A stretch of DNA of 64,000 bases from Eudorina sp. 2006-703-Eu-15. Taxonomy: Eukaryota; Chlorophyta; Chlorophyceae; Chlamydomonadales; Volvocaceae. The notes beneath the pieces are model-generated. The model made no database searches. It was not told the DNA's origin and was given only the letters and a program-made list of their open reading frames with translations. Of this stretch, positions 24,601-34,824 are shown in pieces. Each line of letters opens with the position of its first letter. Position 1 is the first letter of the stretch. The stretch spans positions 516,501 through 580,500 of the forward strand of contig BDSI01000049.1 of NCBI GenBank assembly GCA_003117195.1, given 5' to 3'. The position numbers were made by a program, and so were the translations under genes.

Positions 24601-26092
24601 GTGGGGTCACAGGGTTTCGGAGGTCCGTACCCCGTACCTGGAATCGCCCAAGTCCTTTGCCCCGGTCCTGAGCGTTCTGTTCCTCGGCCTGCGGGTTGCG
24701 TCCTGATTCCTCTCCTGGACCCTTAGTCTGCCTAACCGCCGACACCAACAACCCACCAGCGGCACCCACCGCAACTCTTCGGGTTTATTTCTTTTTTCAA
24801 TTTAACCCACCGCAACTCCAGCTTGCAGCCTCCTGATGAGCCGCCTGATGAACCTCCTAATGACTCCACCACATTGCCCCGCGCCGCCATCCCACCGACC
24901 CACAACGAAGTGCCCCCTCCCCTCGCCGTCCCTCCTCTCCCCTCCCCTCGCCGCCTCAACGAAATGCCCCCTCCCCTCGCCGTCCCTCCCTTCCCCTCCC
25001 CTCCCCTCCCCCCTCAGGTGATCAAGCTGCCCGCCCCCACCCCGGCCATGTTCCGCACCTTCAAGGAGGCCAACGGAGTGCACCCCGACCACATCAAGCT
25101 GGGCTACGTGCCCCGCATCCCCGGAGAGCGCCTGGCCGCCTCCTACATCAACCACTACATCGCCAACGGGGGCATCGTCTGCCCGCAGTTCGGGGGCGCG
25201 CAGGTGGGTGTTGTAGTGAAAAACGAAATAAACACGGGCACACCCAGAAAACGAACCCGGGCACACCCAGAATTCTCAGGCAGGTGGGTGGGTGGCCGGC
25301 TGGGCGGGTGGGGGTTGGGGCACCCTGAGCCAGGACCAGAGCCAGGATGACCTCCATTCGACGGCCTCCTAACGTAATGCACTACGTTGCGCTGACATTT
25401 GTTGCTCCTGCTCCTACAGCCAAACCGTGCTGACTGACCTCCGCGGACGCGCCCGTGCCGCCGTTTGCGCTCTGCCGCCGATTGCCGTACACCTTCACGC
25501 ACGCCCGTGCACGTCCGTACAGAGCAAGTCGGACGAGCTGGCGCTGGAGGTGCTGTCCCAGGCCTACCCGGGTCGCAAGGTGGTGGGCGTGTACAGCCGG
25601 GACGTGCTGCTCAACGCGGGCAACGTGCACTGGTGGGTCCTCGCCCAGCTCAGCACGACCGCGCTGTCCGCCGGCCAGCTCCTCGGATCGGAGACGCCCT
25701 GCCACCTGCCCACTGACCTGCATGGGCCGGAAGCCGGGCCCTCAATCCGTACCTCCGACTCGGTTCGTGCTCGAGCCTGTCACGCTGTCTGTCTGCTTCG
25801 CGACGGCCGCATCCAGCAACACACGGACGGAGTCCATGGCACCGTGATTATCGTACCATTATTGACAGGAAGCATACGGCAGTTCCTTCAGCCAGCGGGC
25901 TTGCGCCCCCGGCCCGTTTCCCCAAATCTGTCGAGGTCTCCGCCCCTGGGAGACATGATCCGGCTTGAGGCCCGGTCCCCTTGCCATGCAGCCCGCGTGT
26001 TTCCTCCCGACGTCCTCTCCGCCCCTGACGTCCTCCTCTGCACCTCCTCTCCCCCTTGCAGCATCACGCAGCAGCACGTGGCCCCCCGGTAA
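21620..26092 (+). CDS. AIH: Agmatine deiminase (agmatine iminohydrolase)
   Basis: Converts agmatine to N-carbamoylputrescine and ammonia in the arginine-to-putrescine pathway. Exons: about 21,690-21,797 (ending ELGYTMPG), 22,029-22,180, 22,435-22,533, 22,821-22,928, 23,395-23,516, 23,853-23,997, 24,316-24,474, 25,018-25,203, 25,523-25,632 and 26,062-26,092, all joining in phase. Motifs in order are [69 protein letters not shown] and GNVHCITQQ, where Cys is the catalytic nucleophile. The Cys codon is split by the last intron. The stop at 26,090-26,092 follows HVAPR, and the length is close to the usual 370-400 aa. The N-terminal start is unresolved: the first recognised frame opens at 21,620 without an ATG, so an upstream exon is needed. 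Confidence 0.93.
23516..23582 (+). repeat. Tandem GAGGGTGGGGT repeat in an agmatine deiminase intron
   Basis: Six copies of an 11-bp GT-rich unit begin directly at the 5' splice site of the intron after the exon ending at 23,516, so the donor GTGAGGG is itself a repeat unit. Confidence 0.8.
24194..24250 (+). repeat. Direct repeat in an agmatine deiminase intron
   Basis: Two adjacent copies of a roughly 27-bp unit containing CTTCATGGCAGCCCCCTAAC. A second duplication, of a unit with TGCCCCCTCCCCTCGCC, lies at about 24,910-24,990 in the next intron. Confidence 0.7.
24778..24812 (+). repeat. Intronic short repeat, family A truncated copy
   Basis: Reads TTCGGGTTTATTTC, a T-run, then CAATTTAACCCACC, matching the 3' half of the family A copy at 7,771-7,841. 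It lies in the agmatine deiminase intron before the exon at 25,018. Confidence 0.45.
25211..25280 (-). repeat. Intronic short repeat, family A copy
   Basis: The minus strand reads CTGAGAATTCTGGGTGTGCC, then GGGTTCG, with the TGGGTGTGCCCG core duplicated internally. It lies just after the exon ending at 25,203 of the agmatine deiminase gene, antisense to it. Confidence 0.5.
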
Positions 26093-27486
26093 ATGATACA
26101 CGAGGTGTGCAGAAAGTGTGGAGGGTGCTGGAGAGGTGACAGCAGAGAGCAGCGCGCAGAGGGCAGCACTTGGGACGCAGCCCCGCCTCGCCCTTGGGAC
26201 TCGGACCGGACCTCAACGTGCCGCCTCGGCCACTGGCTGGGACCCAACCGACCGGGCCCCACTGCCCACCGATTGGAGACGCGGCCGCTGTGGGAGGCTG
26301 ATGGCTTCGCGATTGAGTGATATGCACGGGTGGGTGGCGGCGCATCGGCGACCGGACCGCTGGACCGTGTGGGAGCCCCGCAATGAGGCCGCCGTAGCGG
26401 CGGCGGCGGCGGCGGTGGCGTCAGTTGGCGGTTGAAGTACGGGCTCCTGTTGACGGGGCCCGCGTGGTGGTCCCTTTCTCCGTCATGCAATCGCGCTTTT
26501 TATCTTATCTCACCTGAGTGCTTACCGCGGGCCACCGCGCGCGGCTTGCTGAAAGCTGCTGCAACATGAGAGAACCAATTTTGCAACGATGCTTGGAGGG
26601 GATGCTGCGTTGTACCACCAGCACTCTGGCATGATTACTTCGGGAATGACCCTCGTTGTGCGACAAGCGTAGTAGCAGTACATGTGCTCCTGTAAAGATA
26701 TCGATGATCCCCTTCGGTGGCGAGGTCCCGGTTGTATGCTGCTTGGACGTCTGTTGAGGGTATGTGGAGGAAGCCAAGCGGCGTACCGCGGGGTTGTTGC
26801 GGGTTGTTGCGGGTTGTTGATGACACTCGGTTGCCGTTGTTTGATTATTCTTCTACCTACCATATATACACCCCACAGAGGTGTCAACTACCATATGCTT
26901 ACCTGGTCAGACGACTGGTCAATGAGGCTTCGGCGCGGTGGGAAGCCATGCAACGTTTGTTGCTTGTCGTGGTACGGCATATGTGTGACGGATGACACGA
27001 TTGCGGTGCCTTCTTTGTTTGCTCGGTACATATCCTGACGCTTTGTAACGGAAAGTGAGTTGTGCGCGCTCGCTCACGGGTATTGTGGCGATGCTATCCT
27101 TTGCAACACTTGCACTCGGTTCGGCGCCAGCAAGGGTTTGCCGAAATACTGGTTCGGGGCAGTGACCATGCAAGTTCCCCGAAACACACATCTCAGGTAC
27201 GCGAAATCGTTTGCCGCGCAGCATCTGTTGGCCTCATGGCGTCCACTGCTTGTGTGGAACTGTAATACTGGCGCAGTTCTTGGGACGACAGTTCATCCAT
27301 CTTGACACTGTGGCGTCATCAATAAAATGACTTAAGTGTAACTTCTGGGTAAGATTTGGCCAAAATTGCAGACAGTGTCGCCTCTTCCACAGTTCCACTT
27401 GACTCCGAAACCCATCAACCGAAGGGCGCGAACATCACAATGTGCGAACGCTGCCATACATAAAGATAAATCGTTCACAATCTTAA
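26093..27486. other. Intergenic region, agmatine deiminase to PhyH gene
   Basis: The first 400 bp are GC-rich and probably 3' untranslated sequence. From about 26,520 the composition is distinctly lower in GC, with short frames on both strands but no recognised domain. A tandem GGGTTGTTGC unit occurs three times near 26,791-26,820. A TATA-like ACATAAAGATAAAT run at about 27,457-27,470 lies close upstream of the PhyH ATG. Confidence 0.4.
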
Positions 27487-30058
27487 ATGTCCGTCGAGCG
27501 AAGTCCTGACGTCCGACAGCAATTACTGCGTGACGGCTTCGTCGTCCTCGAGCGCTTCTTCAAGGACGATGAGCTCCATGCTTTGCGTAATGTATGATTT
27601 CAGAAATTATTATTCATTTGTAAACGCCTCTTCCATTGAAATTTCACGCCTCGACCTCCGCAACCGTCTCACGTACCATGTACCGACTTTTACACTTGCA
27701 GGACGCCGAGCTGGTACTCGAGACCTCGGGGGCTTACAATGACGCAGGTGGTGACGCGGACGGCTACGAGTTGATGGCTAAAAGCAGGCAAGCAGCGACG
27801 CGGCCCCAGGCCCTGGGCCTCACTGGGCCCTATATCCATTGCCGGCACCGCCGCCGCTCCGCGTTGCCTGGTGCCGCCGCTGCCGTCGCCTCGAGCCCCC
27901 CATCTTAATGCGCCACGTGCCCCAAGCACGTCTCACAAGCCCTTTGAGTTTACCCAGCGGTGCAGCGGACACATTCATGCAGCTTTCATTGGGGGCTGCA
28001 GCCTGAGCAGCTCCTGCGGCGCTCCAGGGTCGCCTCCCCACAGGCCCCTCCCGGACCCTCACCCCGCAGTCCGTCCTCCCCGAGGTTGCAACTGCAGCAC
28101 CCCATCCTGCATTCCACACACGTAACCCACAAACCCCACAACACCCGCCGTTCCCGCCCCGATTCCCCCTCTCCCATCCGAAGGGGCTGCGTCTTCGAGG
28201 TCACCCGTCCCGCGGGGTGCGGCCCCCGCGGCATCCGCCCCGAATCCCCCAGCACCGCCATCACCACCACCACCTGCGCCGCCTCGACCGGACCGTCGGT
28301 CGGCCCGTCGGACACCAGCCCGGACACCAGCCCCGCCGCCGCACTGGGCACGTCTCCGCACCCGCCGCCAGCAGTCCCGCCGATGGCCAGCTCAGCCACC
28401 GCCGGCTGCGGCCCGTGCGCCGTTCGGCTCCCCAGTCTGGGGCTGCTGGCGTGCCCTCGCCTGCACGGCCTGGTCCGTTCGGCGCTGGGCTTCCCACCCT
28501 TCGGATGCGGATGTGGGTGTGGGTGCGGATGTGGAGGGGACGAGGGCTGGGTTGGGAGGAGCGTGGACGGCCTGACGAGCGGGTGGTCGGCGCCCCCAGA
28601 CACGACCGGTCAGGGTGTGCGCGATGCCGGCGGTCGGAGTGTCCCACCGGTGTGCGGGAGGGCGGGGTCAGGGGACAGTCCGGCGGCTGCTGCGGAGGCG
28701 CCTGAGGCGGCAGGAGCGCCGCTGGGCCCGGTGCCGCCGGCGCAGCAACCGCTGCTGTTGCCGCCGCCGCCACAGCAACCGCAGCCTCAGCAGCAGCCCC
28801 AGCCGCACCGGCTGGTTGCATCGGCGGCGGACGGGTCAGTGCGCGGCGGCGGACCCTTCCTGTTCAACGAGCAGTTCATCGTGAAGCCGCCCCGCAGCGG
28901 CAGTGCGGCGGCGTTCGGATGGCACCGCGACTCGGACTGGTGCCGTGGCCGCAGCGAGTACGACTACAGTCCGTACGTGTCGGTGAGGGGGGACCCTTGT
29001 TAAATACCTTGTTTCACTTCCAATGCGTTGATGTGGAAGCGGGGAGGGGGTTTGGTTGGGCAAGGGGGTGGACAAGGGGTCGAGTAAGGGGTGGGGAAAG
29101 GGGTGGGATAAGGGGTAGAGTAAGGGGTAAGGGGTGCCGACGTCACTCCCGCCCTCCCGCTGCACGTGGTTTGACTTGAACTGCAACGCGGCTGCACCCC
29201 CCTCGCCCCTCCCCTCCACGCGGCTGTTCCTCCTGCCTCCAGGTCTGGACCGCCCTGGACGACATGACGCCAGGTGAGAGGCCTCGGCGGAAGGTTGGTG
29301 TGTGGCTGTTAACAGTGCCGTACGTTCGTATTCGGTGGCGGCCCGTACACCCCGACTGATCGGCGCTTGTTCGTCCGTCCGTTGAGCCCATGCACCCAGC
29401 GGCCCTCCCGATGCGAGGCGGCGCTGGGCCGCTGGGTGGTGCACCGGAGCGCGGGAAGGGCTGTGGCAAGGGGACGGCGGCGGCAGGGCGGTGGCTGCGC
29501 AGCGGAACGGACGGCGCGCGTACAGCGCCGCGGCGAGGACGGCTGCCTGGGGCCGCTTGGAGCTCCCCCCGAACCCCCGAACCCCGCCGCCGCCCCTAGG
29601 ACCTTCACTGACCCGTGGGTCGGTGGGTCCATCCTGTCCACCATCCCTGGACCCTGGGCCCTGGCCGCAGTCAACGGCGCGCTGGCGGTTGTGCCGAGGA
29701 GCCACCACCAGCACCCAACTACCGCCAAGGGCAACGATGGCGGCAACGATGATGACAATGACGATGAGTACGCCACGTGGCCGAATCGTCGCGGCTGCGA
29801 TGGGCAGCCCAGCAGCACCAGCGCGAGCACCCGCCAGGGCATGTGCGGCAAGCGCTCCCGCCGCGAGATGGCCGGGGGTAGTGCCCCCAGGAGTGAGCGG
29901 GAGGCGGGTGGTGGCGGAGGAGGGGTGACGGAGGAGGGACAGGGTGAGGCGCGGGCCGAGCCACTGTGCTCGCACATGCCTGCCACTGCCGGCACCACAT
30001 CGGGTCAACAGCCCCGCTGCGGAGGGCAGCAGCAGCAGCAGCATCTCCATCAGCCGGC

Positions 30059-30115
<57 letters not shown>

Positions 30116-30818
30116 CCCAGGGGTGCTGCCGGGCCCCGTCCAGCACCTCTGGGTGCCGGCGGGCACTGTGGTGAGTCGTCGCTGCGTCAAGGAAGAAAGA
30201 ATCCAGCGGCGGAGGACGCGGACCGATGTCCATCCCAGCACCGACGCGGGAGCAAGACTTCAGGCAGGGGTAGTCGACATTTTGCACGCCGTGTCCTGGC
30301 ACTTGGGGACTGCGATCCGTCCCACATTGACCCTTCCTTTCTTCCCGTCGCCCCCGTGATCTTGCTCGGGGCATGGATGCCCACTGCGCCCCATCTCGAT
30401 CCACCCTGCGACCTCACTCGTGTCCTTCTCGGGGACCAACCACCAACCGTCAACAGTAACCACATCAACCGGCAATCGTCGCCTCCCGGCCGCTCCCGAT
30501 GTCGGCATCAACAAGCTCCTTATTCCCCTCCGCCCCCCGCCCCGCCCCGCCCCGCGCCGCCCCCAGGTGGTGTTCCTGGATACCCTGCTGCACGGCAGCG
30601 GCCCCAACCGCTCCCGCCACACCCGCCGCGCCTGGATGCCGCAATTCAGCGCCCAACCCATTCTGCGGCAGGCGGACGGGCAGCCCGTGGCGCTGGCTGT
30701 GCCGCTCTCGCGACTGTCGCGACCGGGCAGTGGCAGTGGCAGTGGCGGCGGCAGTGGCGGTCAGCAGACGGCCGGTGGAGCAGCTGGCGGCGGCGGCTCT
30801 GTTCCGAGCCGCTCGTAG
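27487..30818 (+). CDS. Phytanoyl-CoA dioxygenase (PhyH) family protein
   Basis: Predicted Fe(II)/2-oxoglutarate dioxygenase of the PhyH family; the substrate is unknown. Six exons join in phase: 27,487-27,591, 27,702-27,787, 28,184-28,982, 29,243-29,273, 29,671-30,170 and 30,567-30,818, giving 590 aa. The ATG at 27,487 opens with LLRDGFVVLERFFKDDEL, a typical family N-terminus. The core is LFNEQFIVKPPRSG, then FGWHRDSDW carrying the metal-binding H-x-D, WTALDDMTP, NGALAVVPRSHH, and LDTLLHGSGPNRS with the distal His, followed by RRAW, a likely 2-oxoglutarate-contacting Arg. About 180 low-complexity residues precede the core, and a CAG-encoded poly-Gln run interrupts it between PRSHH and VPAGTV. 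Intron 2 appears to use a GC donor (AG/GCAAGC). A TGTAA signal near 31,210 may end the transcript. Confidence 0.85.
29060..29135 (+). repeat. AAGGGGT-type tandem repeat in PhyH intron
   Basis: Irregular repeats of a 10-16 bp unit built on AAGGGGT within the intron after the exon ending at 28,982. Confidence 0.6.
30057..30113 (+). repeat. (CAG)n run coding poly-Gln in the PhyH protein
   Basis: About 18 uninterrupted CAG codons inside exon 5, preceded by a shorter CAG run (about 30,028-30,040). The tract sits between the PRSHH segment and VPAGTV of the dioxygenase core. Confidence 0.9.
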
Positions 30819-31457
30819 AGGGCTCTAGCCGACCTCCTGCTGGCAAGGCCCCAGCGACATGCACCCCTGGGACACATCTTCCAGGACATCCCGACACCAC
30901 CTTGGTAGTGCCGAGATCCGCCCGGGCACCGCCCCGCACTGGCCGCCCTTCCGAGACTTATCCTGGCACCTCCCGGACAGAACCCACGGCGGTAAGGGGC
31001 AACGCGGTGCACCCGCCGGCGTCTCTAGAGGCCTCTTTGAAGCCCCTCGGAAGGGCGGCGGTGGGCACTCTCACGCGATAACATCCCCAACGCCTCCACC
31101 ACCCCCGGTGCCAGCCTCCTGCGCCGACAATGCGGTCCCGTTTGCACGGTAAACGGAAGCTCGACATCCGGCCCCCTCCTCGCCTCCCGGCTCACCGCCC
31201 GCAACCTCGTGTAAAGTCTCTCTGGCCCCACCTGGCCCTACCCATAACTGCCTGTGTCCGGGTCAGGGCTCACACTCCCAGGCGCCTGCGGAGCTCGCTG
31301 GGTCCGTTGGATCGCCCGGTCGGGACAGAGGGTCCACCTTGTGCATTGTAACGGTTACGCCCAGGCACACAGCGCTCCCACACACCTTCCAGCACAGTCG
31401 CATCGCTCACAGAGCTCACAGACCTCACCGCCCTCGCCGCACAGCCAAGCAGAGACC
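30819..31457. other. Convergent intergenic region, PhyH / rhodanese-like genes
   Basis: Holds the 3' ends of both genes. A plus-strand TGTAA lies near 31,210. A minus-strand segment at about 31,330-31,375 reading VLEGVWERC resembles the D-G-S-W-x-E-W end of rhodanese domains and may be the true last exon of the neighbouring gene, but the phase could not be confirmed. Confidence 0.35.
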
Positions 31458-34433
31458 TCACAGCACGTCGCTCACCGCCCAGTGCTCGTGACCGGCGGCA
31501 CTCAGCAGCGCGCCCACCACGCAGGCCGACAGCGCCGCGTCGTGGGGCGACGCCAGCAGCAGCCGCGTCCGCGCGCCCGGGCCCACGGGGACCCCCAGCG
31601 CCGCCCCCAGACGTGCCGCCAGCGCGGCCCGGTCCGTCCGGCCGGGTGCTGTGGTCCAGGCCGGCACGGGTGCTGCCCCGGCACCGGCGCCGCTGGCCGC
31701 CCCGGTGCAGGCGAACAGCAACAGGGAGGAGAGGGTCGTGCGGATGGAATGGGGCTGCTGCTGCCCTTGGCTTTGGCCGCTGCCGCTGGCAGTGGCGCCG
31801 TCGGGCGGGCCCGTCTGCTGGACGGGCGGCAAGAGAGGGGCCGGTGTTCCTTACATTCAGTGTTGTCAATCAAAGCCCATATAGCGGAGCCGGTGGAAGC
31901 CGGACGCACCCATCACAGGGCCGGGTGGGTTTTACCCCGGCACGCGGGCAACGCCCCAGCTCGGCGGGGTTGGGCGGTCTCTCGGCCCGTGTGTGCGTGT
32001 GTGGCGAGGTCCGTGTCATGGCCCGCTGCCGCCGCCCATGTGGCGGGCGGTCATCCCGGGCTGTGGACCCAGGAGGTGTCATCGCCCACCGGCCGCCGCG
32101 TTCGAGGCCTACCCCAGGCTCACTTGTCACCCGGTGGGTGGATGGGCCGCATGTGCTGTACTCCGAGGCGCGAGTAAGGACGCAGCCACGATCCATGAAG
32201 CGCGCCCTCATCCCTCCCCATCCCAGCAACCGGGTTTGTTTCTAAATTTGATTCTTCTTTCTTAATAATAAACCCAACCACCGCCACCACCAACGCGGAG
32301 ACGCGGCCACTTTCTGTGCTGGATGACGACGGTGGCAGCGCGCACGGACGGACTGTGGGTCCGTGGGTCCCACCTGCGGAAGCAAGAGCACCGCCACGCT
32401 CTCGTCGGCGCCGCCAGAGCCCCGCTCGGTCTCGGCCGCCGCCCGCCAGAACTCGTCCGCCGTGGCGCGGTACTGAAGTTGCGGCTCTGCGTCGTACACG
32501 CTCGACAGCTGCCGTACAGTCAAAGGGAAAGAGGGGTTGCTGTGGGTGGTCTGGGGGTAGCCTACGGTGGCGGACGTGGACGGTTTTCCACGCCGGCAGC
32601 AGGGCATAGGTTCGTCCGATCGCGATCGCGAGCCCGGCTGTGGCAGGTGGGACCCACAAGACCCACGGGTCAGGCAATGAAGGGAGTCAACCAGTCCTGC
32701 ACACCCCGGTGCGCGCTCTGTCGTTCCACCGCACCTTGAGCGGGCAGGGCTCGTACAGCTCCAGCGCGCCCCCGCCCTCGCGCCACGCTTCCCAGCCGCC
32801 GTGCAGTATGTACGGCGATGGGTGGCCGTACAGTAGCAGCTGCCACCAAACCCTCGCGGCAATCATGCTTGTCCCGCTGTCGTACACCTGTGTCGGGATT
32901 AACGAACGAACCCAACCCGAGGGCCTGGACAGCGCAAACAGGTCACATACCAGTCGACGTCGTGCCACACCCCGACAGGCGCCAACATCCATTCAGCCGT
33001 CCATTTACTGCCATCAGAGTACTGGCCTCATATTTACTGCCATCTACGTCAGTACGGGCCTCCTTTCGGAAACCTCCCCCAGGGTCCTCCGTCCCCAGCC
33101 CTGTCCCGTCCTCACCACAACGGGCCGCTCCGCCGACAGCCCCCGCGCCTCAAAGCACGGCACATACACATCGGGGTCGTCCACAACCGCCAGGACCCGG
33201 GGCGCGAGCCCTGACTCGTGGCTGCTACTGCCGCCGGCTCCGGCGCCAGTGCTGCAGCTGCTACTGCTGCTCCTGGAGTCCCCGGACAGAGCTGTATCAC
33301 TCGGCCGCCAGCAGGCCCCGTCACGCACCCAGCTCACGAACACCGCGCCCTGCGAGTCGGGGCACGAGGAAAGACATGCCATGCCATACACGCAGACCAA
33401 GCACGCAGAAATTACTTACGATGTTACAGTGGACGCCGCGGGTCATCAGTAACAGCCGTAGCCTCCTTACCACACACGCATGGTGAGTATATCTGCACGA
33501 CTGCACCTGGGTTCGGTCGGGCAGGTTCCTTTCCTAAACACACTCGCATAAACGGTTCGGCCCCTGCCTAGCAGCCTAAGGCTCCCTGCCGCATGAAGTG
33601 CGGTGTACCGCTGATGGGCCGTGACTGCGGTGCCGGCAGCGGCAGCGCGCCCCACCTCCGCGGTGGTGAGCTAAGTACGGCTCCCGAGGGGTTGAAGGAC
33701 ACGTACGGCAGGATCCACACCGATGACCAGTCACGTACACCGGCGGTGGGGATGAGGGGCTCGGAGGACACGTCGACCGCATACCCATATGCACCGTGGC
33801 CGCACAGCCGGGGGTAACGCGGATGTGGATGTGGATGCCGGTGCGGATGCAGATGCCAGGGCGAGGACCAGACCAGCCGCACTGAGATTGCCTTACGCAT
33901 ACCCGTTTTGACAAGGAGACGCCACGGACAACTCTGGAGGAGAGGCCTAGCCAAGGCTCAGGACAGGCCCAAGCACACCCGACCGGGCCGCGTGTGACGC
34001 ACCGGAATGTGCCCCTCCAAGTAGGCGTCGTAGTCGGCCGCACAGGCTGCTGAGCCGTCGACAACGCGCTCACTGAAACGACCCCGGACGTCGTACACGC
34101 GTACATCCTGTGGCGTCACGGTTCAGGGTTTGAACCCGGGTGGATCTGGGCTACAGATGCCATGGTGCGAAGCCTACATATGAGCCATTGTGGGGCATGC
34201 AAAGCGTTCGCAAGGTCCTGCATTACCTCCAAGTTGCGTTGCAGCCACGCGACATCGACGAAGGGGCTCACTGGGCTGCTTGCGCGGGCGATAAACCCGC
34301 GAAGCAATCTAGGCGATTTCCGGTTTGTGGAATGGTGGACGCTGTATTTTCTGGGCCCGGCGCACCGCGGGTGTCGAGCTGTCGATAAACCCAACTGCAG
34401 CTGCTCGTAACGCATACATTTCCCTAACGCCAT
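31458..34433 (-). CDS. Two-domain rhodanese-like (sulfurtransferase family) protein, probably without catalytic Cys
   Basis: Related to thiosulfate/3-mercaptopyruvate sulfurtransferases. Exons in phase: 34,433-34,227 (basic, Ser-rich, targeting-like N-terminus ending FVDVAWLQRNLE), 34,107-34,003 (DVRVYDVRGRFSERVV, YLEGHIP), 33,349-33,116 (GAVFVSWVRDGACW, VDDPDVYVPCFEARGL), 32,887-32,735 (VYDSGTSMIAARVWWQLLLY, ILHGGWEAW) and 32,508-32,374 (YRATADEFWR). The second domain is recognised by LLLASPHDAALSACVVGALL then AGHEHWAV near 31,600-31,460, but the exons linking it are unresolved and the 3' end is uncertain. By eye, the active-site Cys position is Asp in domain 1 and His in domain 2, so sulfur transfer is doubtful. 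The start was chosen at the first ATG before the targeting-like segment; another ATG in the same frame lies at 34,415. Confidence 0.75.
33483..33547 (+). repeat. Intronic short repeat, family B copy with donor-like start
   Basis: Begins GTGAGTATATCTGCACGACT, continues GGGTTCGGTCGGGCAGGTTC and ends CCTAAACACAC. It lies in the rhodanese-like gene's intron between the exons ending at 34,003 and starting at 33,349, antisense to that gene. Confidence 0.55.
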
Positions 34434-34824
34434 ATTTAAGCCATTGCAGCAGCCTTGTCTGATCTTTTGACCGGGCGTTGTGCGCAGCAAACCATCAAAG
34501 TAAGGAAAAGTGTGACGTGGATGCCGGATCCCCCGCACCCGTACTACTCTCTGACCTATGCAGCTACACAATGCACAAAATTATCAGAAAGCATTTTGAT
34601 GTGCAAACTCATACGCAGCTCGTCTATCTGCAATTTTATGTCGGTATCGTTTGTTTCAACAACGCTAACAGGAGGCCCGTTTCGCTGTGAAGGACATGGA
34701 TCTCGACTAGTGTGCTTGCTAGTTTGATGTCAATCTTGCGGTGCCTTGGACGCCTAGAGCAGACTTACGGGGATCACTTTCCGATGCCGCCTTGTGCGCC
34801 AACGGCCGCATAGGAGTTCTCAGA
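34434..34824. promoter_or_regulatory. Compact divergent promoter, rhodanese-like / SEC16
   Basis: Only 391 bp separate the two start codons, and the sequence is lower in GC than either gene. No certain TATA box for either direction is visible. Both genes are supported independently, so shared or overlapping control sequences are expected here. Confidence 0.5.

Noticed and set aside
28836..30404. 522-codon minus-strand frame
   Set aside because: Lies antisense to several spliced PhyH exons, contains poly-Leu from the CAG run, and shows no recognisable domain.
33568..33954. Protein-like minus-strand stretch (AVDVSSEPLIPTAGVRDWSS) in the rhodanese-like gene
   Set aside because: Exons 2 and 3 join in phase across it (GHIP to GAVFVSW, the standard rhodanese sequence), so it is treated as intron. 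It might be an alternative exon.
34115..34150. tRNA-like GGTTTGAACCC box
   Set aside because: The flanking bases do not form a T-stem and no cloverleaf can be drawn.
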